Positions 25,190-35,829 of a stretch of DNA of 64,000 nucleotides are shown piece after piece. The position numbers and the translations under genes were made by a program. Each line of letters opens with the position of its first letter. Position 1 is the stretch's first letter. The notes beneath the pieces are model-generated. The model had not been told where the DNA came from, made no database searches, and was given only the letters and a program-made list of their open reading frames with translations. This stretch comes from Aporrectodea caliginosa (lineage: Eukaryota > Annelida > Clitellata > Crassiclitellata > Lumbricidae): contig JACEVL010000804.1 in the NCBI GenBank assembly GCA_020284085.1, positions 595,501 to 659,500 of the forward strand. Reading direction: 5' to 3'.

Positions 25190-25710
25190 GAATGGATGGA
25201 TATTTGGATGAATACTTGGATGGATGGGTGGATAGATGGATGGATGGATGGATGGATGGAATGGATGGAATTTATTATTTATTTATTATTTATTAAGGTC
25301 ATTTGGATAGCGCCCCTCCAAGAATGACAGATTACAGCGCGGACACTGAATCGGAGTTTCACGCCGAAGCGCCTGAGCAATTGCGAGTGAAGGACTTGCC
25401 CAGGGTCCCTACGCGGCGGCTTTGAGGTGGATTCGAACCCGCAACCCTACGGCTGCAAAGCACCGAACATACCCCTACACCACCGCGCCCCACAATGGAT
25501 TGAATGGATGGAAAGACTGACGGATGAACGGACGGGTGAATGGATGGATCAATGGATATATGAGGTGGATAGAAATATTGGTGGATGGTTTGATGGATTG
25601 GAAGTGTGATTTAATAGACGGACGGACGGACGGACGGATAAATGGAGCAATGGATGCATGGAAAAGTAAGTGGATGGATGGATATGCCGGTGGATGGATA
25701 GAGTGAGGGA
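25190..25710. repeat. GGAT-rich microsatellite split by a SINE
   Basis: Imperfect (GGAT)n sequence lies on both sides of the SINE at 25262-25491. The same ATGGATGGAAT-like units border it, so the SINE landed in an existing array. Confidence 0.85.
25262..25491 (-). mobile_element. Full-length tRNA-derived SINE
   Basis: On the minus strand the head reads GGGGCGCGGTGGTGTAGGGG, with an A-box-like TGGTGTAGGGGTA. After about 35 bases comes a perfect B box, GGTTCGAATCC. The tRNA-unrelated body includes CCCTGGGCAAGTCCTTCAC. It ends with GGAGGGGCGCTATCCAAATG and a (TAAATAA)n tail. Polymerase III promoter elements are therefore intact in sequence. The GGCGCTAT..AAAT end matches LINE 3' ends in this window, which suggests mobilisation by that LINE. 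Confidence 0.9.
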
Positions 25711-26189
25711 GGAAAGGAAGAAGGTAGGTGTTAAGGTGTAAGGAGACGGCCATAGGCATGGAAGAAATGCATGAGCGACGGGAGGTTAGAGGAAATAAAC
25801 TATATGGAAGGTATGTAACCAAGTGAGTGTTCGGGTTCCATGAAGTGTGATTATTGTGTATACTTATTGATCGTTGGTGTAATTTTCATTTTATATTGAT
25901 TTGGTCGATTGTGTGATAGTGTACTATACATTGATTGATCTATATTGTGATTGTGGTGTACACTGTTTGATCGATCGATTGGAGATTGTCCGTTAGAAAC
26001 AATGATCAAACTCGGAAAACTTGTTTGGCTTTTTGTGTCTAATCTGCAAAAGTCCTCCACTCACATCCTATGCGACGACTCTTATGACTAGATATAACGC
26101 TGGTCAGTTTCACCTAAGTTGACGTCTACTAAATTTTCTTCTGTACGTCAATTTTTTCGCGCATTAATTTTTCACCATGGAACTTCGTT

Positions 26190-26190
26190 A

Positions 26191-26228
<38 letters not shown>

Positions 26229-26250
26229 AATGATGATGATGATGATGATG

Positions 26251-26313
<63 letters not shown>
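26190..26313. repeat. (GAT)n/(AAT)n microsatellite
   Basis: About 20 GAT triplets followed by about 20 AAT triplets. Confidence 0.97.
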
Positions 26314-26316
<3 letters not shown>

Positions 26317-26319
26317 CAA

Positions 26320-27431
26320 AGTTAATTGCAGTGCCTATGATTCACAATGTTGCTGTTTATTTCTAAAAATAATAATAATAGCCTAATAATAAATATAATA
26401 GCCAGCCACTTCAGAAAAAATGCTATTGCTAATTGTTGAAATCCTGAGGGATATATGCACCTCAGGTAAAAATGATAATAAATAGTAGTTATAATAAATA
26501 ATAATAATAAATAATACGACCAGTATTGTAGCACCGCAGTGCGGTAGAAGCCGTTATACCCTATGACCAGACAGAGTTCAACGAGTGAAATAGTGTTCAG
26601 AAGGCTGCAGGAAAGGAAATCACTTATTCTCCATTGGAGATAATCAGGAGATCAAGAAGCGATCAATCATCGATCTGGATGAGATTAGTTGCCATTCGAT
26701 ATGAATGGAGGTCAGAGCTAGATGACTATTCCCGATTAGAACGTAATTGGCTGTTCATGGATTTCCTAGTTCGTTGTCGGCTCTATTTGCCTATCACAAG
26801 AATGATCGAGATCAACGCGTCGGAGTGTCTCTAGATCCGTCTCGATGTCTTTCTATCTCTGTCTCTTTGTCTTCTTGTCTTTGTCTGTTTTTATTTCGGT
26901 TTATCTCTTTCTCGGAAGAAGGCGTTTGGTAGCTGCAAAAGATGGCGTTAAGCGACGGGTTGATATGGCGCTCCGCTAGTCATATCCGCCTGTCCAATGT
27001 GTCCATACATGTATCTGCTTCTGTCAGGCTGTATCTTCCAATTCCTAGTATTATTCATACTTTATGCCTCCCTCTTCCTTATGTCACTTTCCTTTTCTCT
27101 TGCGTGTATCTCTCGCTGTCTTCCACTCTCTCTCTTCCATCCCCTGCAAGCTGCCTTCATTCCTATGCTCCATGCACTTAGATGCCCACTCCCCTCCCTA
27201 TAGTTACATCATCCCTTCCCTCATCCATTCTTCCTCATATCCACCTTCCACCTTTCCTTATATAGCATCCCTCATTTCCACTTAATGTCCAGCTGTGACT
27301 CAGTTTCTTTCTCTTTCTGTCTGCCGAGGAATATTCCACGGGGATCATCATCTCTCTTCCAGCGATACACAAGCCGATCAAATTACCGGCTGCGCTTGGG
27401 CGGCGGGAGGAAAGGGTTTGAGTCGGTCCCT
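26320..27431. other. Region downstream of the Kv1 exon
   Basis: No second gene is recognised. Part of it should be the 3' UTR of the minus-strand potassium channel, but I found no convincing poly(A) signal close to the stop. AAT-rich sequence lies at 26367-26515 and pyrimidine-rich sequence at 27090-27280. Confidence 0.4.
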
Positions 27432-29001
27432 TCAGACGTTCGTTTCGATGTTCTCTGGTTCGTTTTGGTTGAACGGTTTCCTCGGTTGACCGACGGAAGA
27501 GGCGGCGAGAGACGGAGGCCGCGTCTGAACGAACGGAGAGTCTTCGTTGGCACCCGTGTTGTCATCGGACGAATCATCAATGTCGACAAGGCGGTTATTA
27601 CCATTTCGGGACGTTTTTATCTCCGGGAGTGGCGCCCTCTCCTGCCCTCCAACTTGTCCTTCTCCCTCTCCCTCACGTCTGTCGTCGTCGTCTTCTTCGT
27701 CGCCCTCTTCGTTCTCCTCGACCGTCCGAATGCCGCCGTGCTCCTCGCAGACGTGACCAGAGAAGTCGAAGTTGGCCGAATTGATGGCACAGTCGGCCGA
27801 CTGTTCGTTATTCTCGCGGTGGTAGAAGTAGTTGAAGTTGGACACGATGACCGGAACTGGCAGGGCTATCGTCAGAACCCCTGCGATGGCGCACAACGAC
27901 CCCACTAACTTACCCCACGGACTGACGGGCCGCATGTCACCGTACCCGACAGTAGTCATGGTAACGACGGCCCACCAGAACGCGTCCGGAATGCTCTTGA
28001 AGTTCGTCTGGTTGAGTTCGGCCTCGGCGAAGTAGACGGCGCTGGAGAAGAGGATGACGCAGATCATGAGGAAGAAGATGAGGAGTCCCAGCTCCCGCAT
28101 GCTGGCCTTGATCGTCTGCCCGAGGATCTGGAGACCCTTGGAGTGGCGCGACAGCTTGAAGATGCGAAAGACTCGGACAAGGCGGACGACGCGAAGGATG
28201 GCCAGCGACATGGCCTGGCTGTTCGGACGGTCTTCATCGACGACGACGGTGCCGAGGGTGATGTAGTAGGGGATGATGGCGACGAGGTCGATGAGGTTCA
28301 TGAGGTTCTTGAAGAAGTACAGGTGGTCGGGGCAGGTGGCAAAGCGCAGGACGAACTCGGACGTGAACCAGATGATGCAGACGGTTTCGATGATGAAGAA
28401 CGGTTCGTTCATTCGGACGCGGTCGTCCACCTGGAGAGCATCGGAGGCACCGTGAGTCGCGTTCACCTGATGGTATCGCTTCAGCTCCGGCAGGGTCTCC
28501 AGGCAGAACGTCGCAATGGACAGGATTATGACGCTGACGGATAGGATCGCCACGAGCCGAGCGGCCAGGGAGGACTCCGGCTTCTCGAGGAGGATCCAGA
28601 CCCTTCGCTGGAGGGCGTTCGTTGGGAGAGGTTTGGCCACCTCCGTGACCAGACCTTCCTCCTGGCGGAACTTGAGGATGATGTCGGCACCGAGCTGGTA
28701 GAAGCTGAGCTCTTCGGAGAAGACCTCAACATGGACGTTGACTGGACGACGGAGGTTTCCGGCGCTCTGGTAGAAGTAGAGGATGGAGTCGAAGCTGGTT
28801 CGATCCCGGTCGAAGAAGTATTCGTTGCGGAGTGGATCGTAGTAGCGGTTGCGCTTCTGAGGGTCACCGAGAAGAGTGTCTGGAAATTGGTGGAGGGTTT
28901 GGAGGCGGGTTTCGAACCGGAGACCACTGACGTTGATGATAACGCGGTCTAAGTCGGGCGGACGAGGCTGCGAATCGTCCACCACTGTCGACGTACTCTG
29001 C
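27432..29001 (-). CDS. Voltage-gated potassium channel, Kv1 (Shaker) subfamily, main exon
   Basis: Tetrameric K+ channel subunit of the plasma membrane that repolarises excitable cells. Numbering from the codon at 28985: T1 tetramerisation domain 13-110 ([25 protein letters not shown]), S1 about 142-163, S2 196-216, S3 224-249, S4 258-280 with R265, R268, R271, R274, K277 and R280. S5 is about 297-320, the filter TVGYGD 345-350 and S6 358-384 with the PVP bend at 376-378. A conserved S1-S2 sequon is at N175. The tail has a long acidic run (about 423-436) and ends ETNV, a class I PDZ ligand. GTG, not ATG, stands at 28985. The frame is open upstream to a TAA with no ATG, and TTCTGTGTATTTTCAG|G gives a good acceptor ending at 29002. 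The start codon is thus in an upstream exon I could not find. Subfamily is secure; the exact paralogue is not. Confidence 0.95.
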
Positions 29002-30471
29002 CTGAAAATACACAGAACAACTGCGGATAAGTTCCTTGATAAAATTGCGGGGCAATGTTAAACAGAATGCAGACAATCAAATACAATAAATAAAATGCAA
29101 TATATGTAATAGAGTAACTTAACTGCAAAAAATAAAACACAAAACTGTACAGTACAATGTACGTTTCAAAGAGCTTAAAATGAATGCAATACAATTATAC
29201 AATAAAATTAAAATTGAAACAATAGCGATTAATTGCAAGGCATTGTAATGCGGCCTGAATGCAAACGAAAGAAACACGCAACTTAAACTGAATTAAATTA
29301 GATTAGTCTAAAAATATATAACACTCCATTTCAGGCCACAACAACTAAAACATAGTTGAACTAAACATGGTGCACGACGAAGTGCGACGCACGTTTGTCT
29401 CAAGACATTGCATACAGCGCGTTCAAAGTAACTCTCAAACTATCTTATTATTGCAATAATACAATACCATTACTTCTTTTGTACCACATTATTGAAAAGT
29501 AACAAACAGATTGCATTAATTAATGGATCAAACATTAAGATCAAGTAGTCCAGTGTAGCGTAAAATGACCGTCCGAAGCATTCATGTGACACCATCGAGA
29601 AGCCTCGTACATGAAAGGGAAAGATATTGGACGAGTTTATGTCGGCTTGTGACTCGGGTACTTCAATTATGTGCAATCAACCGTCTCAATAAAACAATTG
29701 GCCCGAACCAGACATCAAATAAACCGAGTCTTGCTACTGATGAAATGCCATAAAACCTTTCCACTCGTCGCTTTCAACCAAAACGAGAGCATCAAATCAA
29801 ACGAGTTATAAATGGTGATTTGGTAGTTTGCTTGTTACTCAACAGATATTAATGTCTCAGTCAATCTCTTTACAGCGCTGGCCATACCAATATAAGACCA
29901 GCAGACCAAACAGGTCTGTTAGTCTCCTGTTAAAACTGCTTCTGTAACACCATCTGGCCACAAACTGTTTCTATAACACCACCTGGCCACGGATGCCTTG
30001 CAAAATGCCACTCAAATTGCAGCGATGCTGTTTATGCCAATTCGCATGTCAGGTAGAAGGTCATGGCCTAAGTCATATGACGCATAAAATTTATAACGTA
30101 GAGGTCGTGAACGGATAGCATCCAAATGATCTTCCATGTAATCCTAAGTATGTCAGCGGCGCAAGAATTCCCTATACATGTAGATAACGTGTTTGGCAGT
30201 CGGTTGACTGTTGATCAATCACTTCGAGTTTCTGAAATATTGCGCTATAAATTTCCATATTTAATCGAACAATGAATCGGAGATGACGCAGTGAATATCA
30301 TGACTAATAGTCTCAGTCAATGTAGAGTTGTAAATTAGGGCTTTTCATCGGTTATCTTTTTCATGTGATAATTTTCGAGTACATTTTCAATTAGGTACAA
30401 TTGTGCATTTAATAGAACGCGCATACAATGCATTTTAGTACTGTGATGTTATTTAATTAAGTTAATAGCCA
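29002..30471. other. Region upstream of the Kv1 exon, presumed intron
   Basis: AT-rich, with no recognised gene. It should be intron sequence of the minus-strand Kv1 gene if the acceptor at 29002 is used. Confidence 0.4.
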
Positions 30472-31444
30472 TTAACCCTCGGGCTACCAAAAGGGGGTGG
30501 TTGCCACCCCCTAGGTTTTTTTCATCTCAAACTTTTTCCGTATGGAATAAATATTTGACCTTTTAGGTAGCTGTAGGGGTTCATTTGCACACGTTTTGAG
30601 GTAAAATGTGAGATGATATCTCACACCGTTCAAAAGTTATACCCAATATACCTGAGGCACCAGGGGGGGTGGATACCACCCCCCCTAGATTTTCGACTAT
30701 ATCTTATCCGTCATTTAATATTAAGAGACACAAATTATACCATTCTATAGAGGGAATGTGGGGCTACATTTCTGTGGTCACTGAGTTGACCTGAGACAAC
30801 CGGAAGTGCTCAAAATAAATTATAATACGCGTAACATGCGTGAAAAATGGCTAAATGGAAGGACTCCCCCCTTAGTTTTTTGTCTGTAGCGTATTCATTT
30901 GTCTTCCTGGAAGAGAAACAAAGACACCATTCTTTAGAGGGAATGAAGGGCTTCATTTGCGTACCTACATCTTTGTCTTTTGAATACCGGAAGTGATCAA
31001 AATAAATAATAATACGCGTAATCTGTGTGAAAATGGCTGAATACAGCGTTATAACGTAAACCGATATATATGTATGGATATATATGTATGGATGTACATT
31101 TATACTATATAAACATGTGTAGGGATGATTTTGTGTATCTTTTATACATAGATTAGTTTCAAAACACACATAATCTTATATTTGTTTATCCAAAAAGTAC
31201 AAAATGTACGCAATAATATACAAAATTGCTAATTAATGGGTCCAATTGTTAAAAGTGATGTAATTTCGAGGTGCATTCACATAATGTACAACTAAATACA
31301 CCATTCTGTGCAGAAATGAATGCTGAATCCAATGCTATATTACAAGTTATGATATGTAAAACCAAACACGAAATCCAGGGGGTGGTAACCACCCCCCCCT
31401 TGGTAGTCCGTGTTACAAAAAAAGCTTGGTAGCCCTAGGGTTAA
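30472..31444. mobile_element. TTAA-bounded non-autonomous element (piggyBac-type)
   Basis: The left end is TTAACCCTCGGGCTACCA. The right end, reversed, is TTAACCCTAGGGCTACCA, differing at one base of 18. Each end has a subterminal hairpin of the form GGGGGTGG..CCACCCCC. Inside are two more such C-rich blocks and a diverged internal duplication (a CATTCT..AGAGGGAATG block at 30741 and 30933). No credible ORF. The TTAA site and end structure point to piggyBac mobilisation. Confidence 0.8.
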
Positions 31445-31496
31445 CGTCAAGTCACATCGTGCTTTGTTATGTTATCTTTTGTTCTTATCTTTTCCG

Positions 31497-31575
31497 TCCA
31501 TCCATCATCAATCCATCTATCTATCCATCCATCCATCCATCCATCCATCCATCCATCCATCCATCCATCTATCCC
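31497..31575. repeat. (ATCC)n microsatellite
   Basis: About 16 units of CCAT/ATCC, beginning 50 bases outside the right end of the TTAA element. Confidence 0.95.
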
Positions 31576-32099
31576 GTTCAACCGCCTATAAATCCATCTA
31601 TCCATCAACTCATCCATCGTCACAACTGGTCACATATTATCGATCTCTTTCTCATCCGTATATTTCCGCACGAATGTTTTCGTGATGATCGTGACAGCCA
31701 AAGCCGTCGAGACCATCGCCTCGTCACTCAACAGACTGTATACGATAACTATTACAGCATTCTTCTCCCAGTCACCAGTATCTTCATGACACCGTCATCG
31801 ACTTTCTTTCTTGCGTGAAACTATTCCACGTCACTGCTTCTACCACAGTCGTCATCACCATCACTATCATCACCGCTCCTGTCAATCGCCATGATCACCG
31901 CCATAGGCGTAACTTTGTATTGTGACGGTGCTTTTCGGTCACTGCCAATTTTTGCCATATGCTGAAATATATTTTGTGATATGACAGCGTTATGTTTGCA
32001 TTGAAAAAATGCGAGTAACGACATCGTTATTTTGCTTTAAAAGGAAGTTCAAGAAGCAACAATTAACGGCAGAGTATTCTTGCATACCTAACCATTGCA

Positions 32100-32560
32100 A
32101 TGCTGATACATGTAGTTGTTTTCACGTTAGCTCATCATCATCACTATTATTGCTACCGTCTCTATCAGCTGCTATGTATAAAGGCAGATTTCCGCCTTTT
32201 TCTGCTATCCTCCACCACCACTACCATCACCACATCATTATAAACTTTTATAACCACTTTTGCAATCACCATCACCAGTGTCATCATCACCACCACTTCT
32301 TCCGCCTTTACGTCTATCACCCATCACCGCGATCACCAAGCCCTGATTGCCACTACCCTGGCTATGATGCTTTATGCCTCAGCTGTCTGATGGGGTTTCG
32401 CGGTGCAGCGCCACAAAGACGAAGTTTCAAGCCTTGATGCGTCGCTTGATGCGTCGCTTGATGCGCTACCATTATCTTCTCGAGGATTCCCATCTGTTGA
32501 GCAGCTATGCATAAAGGCAGATAACAACCTTTTTTGCTATTCTGGCTGATAAAAAGCATG
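32100..32560. repeat. CACCAT-rich tract and a direct repeat pair
   Basis: CAT/CAC-rich sequence occupies 32120-32330. A block of the type CAGCTATGYATAAAGGCAGAT, followed by CCTTTTTxTGCTAT, occurs at 32168 and 32500. GCGTCGCTTGAT is repeated in tandem at 32440-32465. Confidence 0.7.
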
Positions 32561-33189
32561 CGTTACATGGTTTGCTTCCCCCAATTAAAATTTCTATGTA
32601 TTCCAGCCACCCCAGGCTCATGACAGTAACATACCTTCTGCAGATTTTTTGATGCGTAACATTTTCTAGGTTGATATATATATTATATAGTTTTCACCAA
32701 GGGGTGAGATCAATGGAAAACTATATTGATTCTACACCAAAATGCGGTTGGTAATTGGTTTATTAAAGAATATTCTTAGTTTTTTGCTTTCTTTAACCCC
32801 AGCAAAATGACAACGACGAGCACCACCAGCGCATCCACCCAAGTAACACGGCAATCAGCAACAACGAAAAAAGAGGACCAGCAGATTAATAGTTACTACT
32901 ATCAATTTACAACAGTCTGTAGAATTAGATGGACTACTTTATTTCTCAGCAACACAAACAGGATTCATCTTCTTCCCAGTCCGTTACCAATATCATCATC
33001 AGCAGCAGTAGCAGCAACTCCGTTAAATATTCCACAGTGCATCTACACAACGATTGGTCATCAGCTCCAACCGATCAATCAAATGGAACTGTCAATCTGC
33101 CAATCAGTCAATCGCGCGATCGACAGAAAGAAATGCATGGAAGACGACGTTCTGATATATCACCCGATGCACTGCTATCCCTTCACACG

Positions 33190-33292
33190 AAACAACCCCA
33201 ACCAAGGATCGCGGTCACGCAGGAGACATAGCTACGTTATATTATATATATACATATTATAGATATATATAGAGAGAGAAGGCGAGAGAGGC

Positions 33293-33323
<31 letters not shown>

Positions 33324-33670
33324 TAGACAGACATGTCTGTTTTGTGTGCAGAGTCTCTAGCTAAAGACAGACAGACAGACAGAGACAGAGAAAGAGACAG
33401 AGAAAGAGACAGAGACAGAACCCCAGCCTAGGACTACATATGAGACATAACCGCATTTTCTATATATTAAATATTTATATGCAACCTCCACCCAAGGATC
33501 ATGCAGTCATGAGACATGGTTATATACATAAAAACGTATAATAATATGGATATAATGTAGCCATTTCTCATAATGTGATCCTTGGCTGGAGGTTGTATAC
33601 ACTATAATATGATATTTCCATATCTCGTGTGTGATCCTTGGCTGCAGGGAAGTCGTTTACCAAAATGCAT
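33190..33670. repeat. Cluster of direct and inverted copies of a CAAGGATC motif
   Basis: CAACCAAGGATC at about 33200 and CACCCAAGGATCATGCAGTC at about 33488 are direct copies, each followed by GAGACAT. GTGATCCTTGGCTGGAGGTT at about 33577 and GTGATCCTTGGCTGCAGG at about 33630 are inverted. Copies at 33484 and 33577 would form a hairpin with arms of about 20 bp. (GACA)n lies at 33290-33335. Confidence 0.7.
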
Positions 33671-34012
33671 ATATAATATATAATTATATATAGGGAGAGG
33701 GAGATATAAGCTATGGGTTTTATCTTCATGCATGGTCCAACGGTTATTTATTCAGGAGTTCTGAATCTTCCTGGATAATATCGCTGGTTATTGGATTACT
33801 CTTGTTTTTCGACTCTGGTAATTTTTGTAACAAGGTTTTGTTTTCTCTATCAAAATATTTATGTATGAAATCGAGATATCAAAATCCCGACCATTGTATC
33901 GCCTTCCTTGCTAATGCTTCAACCTTCTAGCGGAATGTTAATGGAAGACGATCCTTTCGAAACCCAATTGGCATGACATTGTGTTTGCAGTAAGCTGTAT
34001 TAAATTAGGTGT

Positions 34013-34228
34013 GGTTAGGTTTTGCTGGCCGCGGAAATCTTCGTTCTGCAGCTCGAGTTGAACTTGTTCGCTTTTCGCGAACTTCTAAGACGCAACGCCG
34101 TGCCTTCTCAGTGGTTGGGCCGGTCACGTGGAATAATGTTCCTTCAGATCTGTGTGTTCGTTTTACAAGCATCTGAAAACTCTTCTTTATCGCCGTAGTT
34201 GGGCTGAGAGAACCTCTGAGTAGATACA
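34013..34228 (+). pseudogene. LINE C-terminus and truncated 3' end
   Basis: The plus strand reads RRAFSVVGPVTWNNVPSDLC, the typical end of a CR1/L2-type LINE ORF (SFxxxGPxxWNxLPxxLR), then a stop and GCTGAGAGAACCTCTGAGTA. That is a diverged version of the GGGAGCGCCTCTGAGTA 3' end seen elsewhere. The tail is lost. Confidence 0.7.
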
Positions 34229-34547
34229 TTTACATCAGAATCCGTGTCATAAAGATGTAGCGAGTATGTGCTGTCTTGTGTAATAATAACAACATTGCGT
34301 TATAACTTTCATGGCATTTAATACGTCCATGTTCATTGTTCAAGTTATATTGAAATGTACATGTAAGAAGATCCATGCCATGCTCTCGTACATGGAATTT
34401 ACAAAGAAGGCGTGTGCTATCAACTTGTCTCAAACTCCGCAATGAGCTACAAGACTTAGTATTGCTGTGGGAAAATTGGAGAACCTGGAGATTAATATCA
34501 TCTCCAAGAGTGAAGTAATAGATAGCTGTCGTTTTGCTAACCGATGT

Positions 34548-34973
34548 AATTATAGTTCTTAGTGATGGTGTTATACGGATCAGAGACATGGACTCTAAGG
34601 AAGGAAGACATCAGAAGATTGGAGGCCTTCGAGATGTGGATATGGCGAAGAATGGAGAGTCAGCTGGATGGATCGGAGGACAAATGAAGACATACTACAA
34701 ATGGTGGACGAAAAAAGATCCATGATAGGGATAATAAGAAGCCGACAAAGAAAATGGTTGGGCCACATCATGAGGGGAGACTCCCTTCTAAGAATTATAA
34801 TTGAGGGAAGAATGGAGTGGAAGAAGACAAGAGGAAGACCGAGAATGATGTTGTTGGATTGGATGATGGAGGAGAATTACAGCAAACTGAAGGAAAGAGC
34901 AAGAAAACGTGATGAATGGCGAAATTGGACGTACGAACCTGCCTATGAAGGCAGAGAACCAAAAGAGAAGTGA
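34548..34973 (+). pseudogene. Second LINE C-terminus (different LINE clade, possibly RTE-like)
   Basis: [20 protein letters not shown] opens the block, matching the LYGSExW motif of LINE thumb regions. After one frame change, [30 protein letters not shown] and [15 protein letters not shown] follow in an open frame to a TGA at 34971. The K.R.GRPR region and the GH.MR motif are diagnostic. The clade differs from the L2-like ends. The nearby GGCGCAATATAAATGTTC at about 35028 may be its 3' end. Confidence 0.8.
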
Positions 34974-35574
34974 TGGTCAGTATCATAATTATATAGGCTA
35001 GCGCAGATTAGTTTTTTCTTTGAGTGGCGCAATATAAATGTTCTGCTACCTTTACAAGCAACTAGCGGCAGTCCAGAACCACAAATATGCGATTATTTAG
35101 TTAAGTAATTCTACCAAAGATCTTAAAGTCTGGACTCTCAGATCTTTGATTCAACATCTCTTACTTGTAAACGATTTGGACGTAGATGTTTCTCAGAAAA
35201 CTAACTGTTTTCCATATGTTGCTTTCCCAGAACTCGGGCAACAAAATTACACCAGGGCTTGTTTTGAACCACGCAAATTGACGACCTATTTATATTTCTA
35301 CAGATAACATACTGCTGCAATATGGACTAAAAATATTAAATTATACTGCATTGCTTGCACAGCCATAAGATCGCAATCATACCAAAGACAGACCTACAAA
35401 AATGGCGGCCACCTGCGTCATTGCTGCCCTGTTTGGCCAAGATTCACGGAAATAGGAAATAATGATTCCCTGAAGCTGAAGAAGATTGCAGGCACGTGGT
35501 CATTATTAGTCTCTACTGTTTTCAGGTGAAGTGGAGAGTGTTCATTAAATTGTGGTAAACCGCATGTAATGCTG

Positions 35575-35645
35575 AGAGAACGGATTCGAACCTCCACTCA
35601 TGTGGTCACTGTGTAAGGACTTTGAGCAAGTCCTTCACGCACAAT
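35575..35645 (-). mobile_element. tRNA-SINE head fragment
   Basis: The minus strand has GAGGTTCGAATCCG (B box). On the other side AAGGACTTTGAGCAAGTCCTTCACGC matches the body of the SINE class at 25262. It is truncated and has no tail. Confidence 0.5.
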
Positions 35646-35829
35646 TCAAAAAGATTCAGTGTTACATGTTTAGTTGAATTCGTAATTTCGAAAAGAGTTC
35701 GTATAGATTCATTTAAGTACAGTGCAGTTCCCATAAAACGCTTCACGCTGTCGTTTGGTCAATCGATATGCCTCTGCATACATTTGTTTGTCTGTCTGTC
35801 TATCTGTATGTGTCTGTCTGTTTGACTGT

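Noticed and set aside
25420..25491. A functional tRNA gene at the SINE head
   Set aside because: A and B boxes are present, but acceptor and anticodon arms do not pair convincingly and the sequence continues into a SINE body and tail.
27547..28927. Several 60-133 codon frames on both strands within the Kv1 exon
   Set aside because: They are shadows of the GC-rich potassium channel exon.
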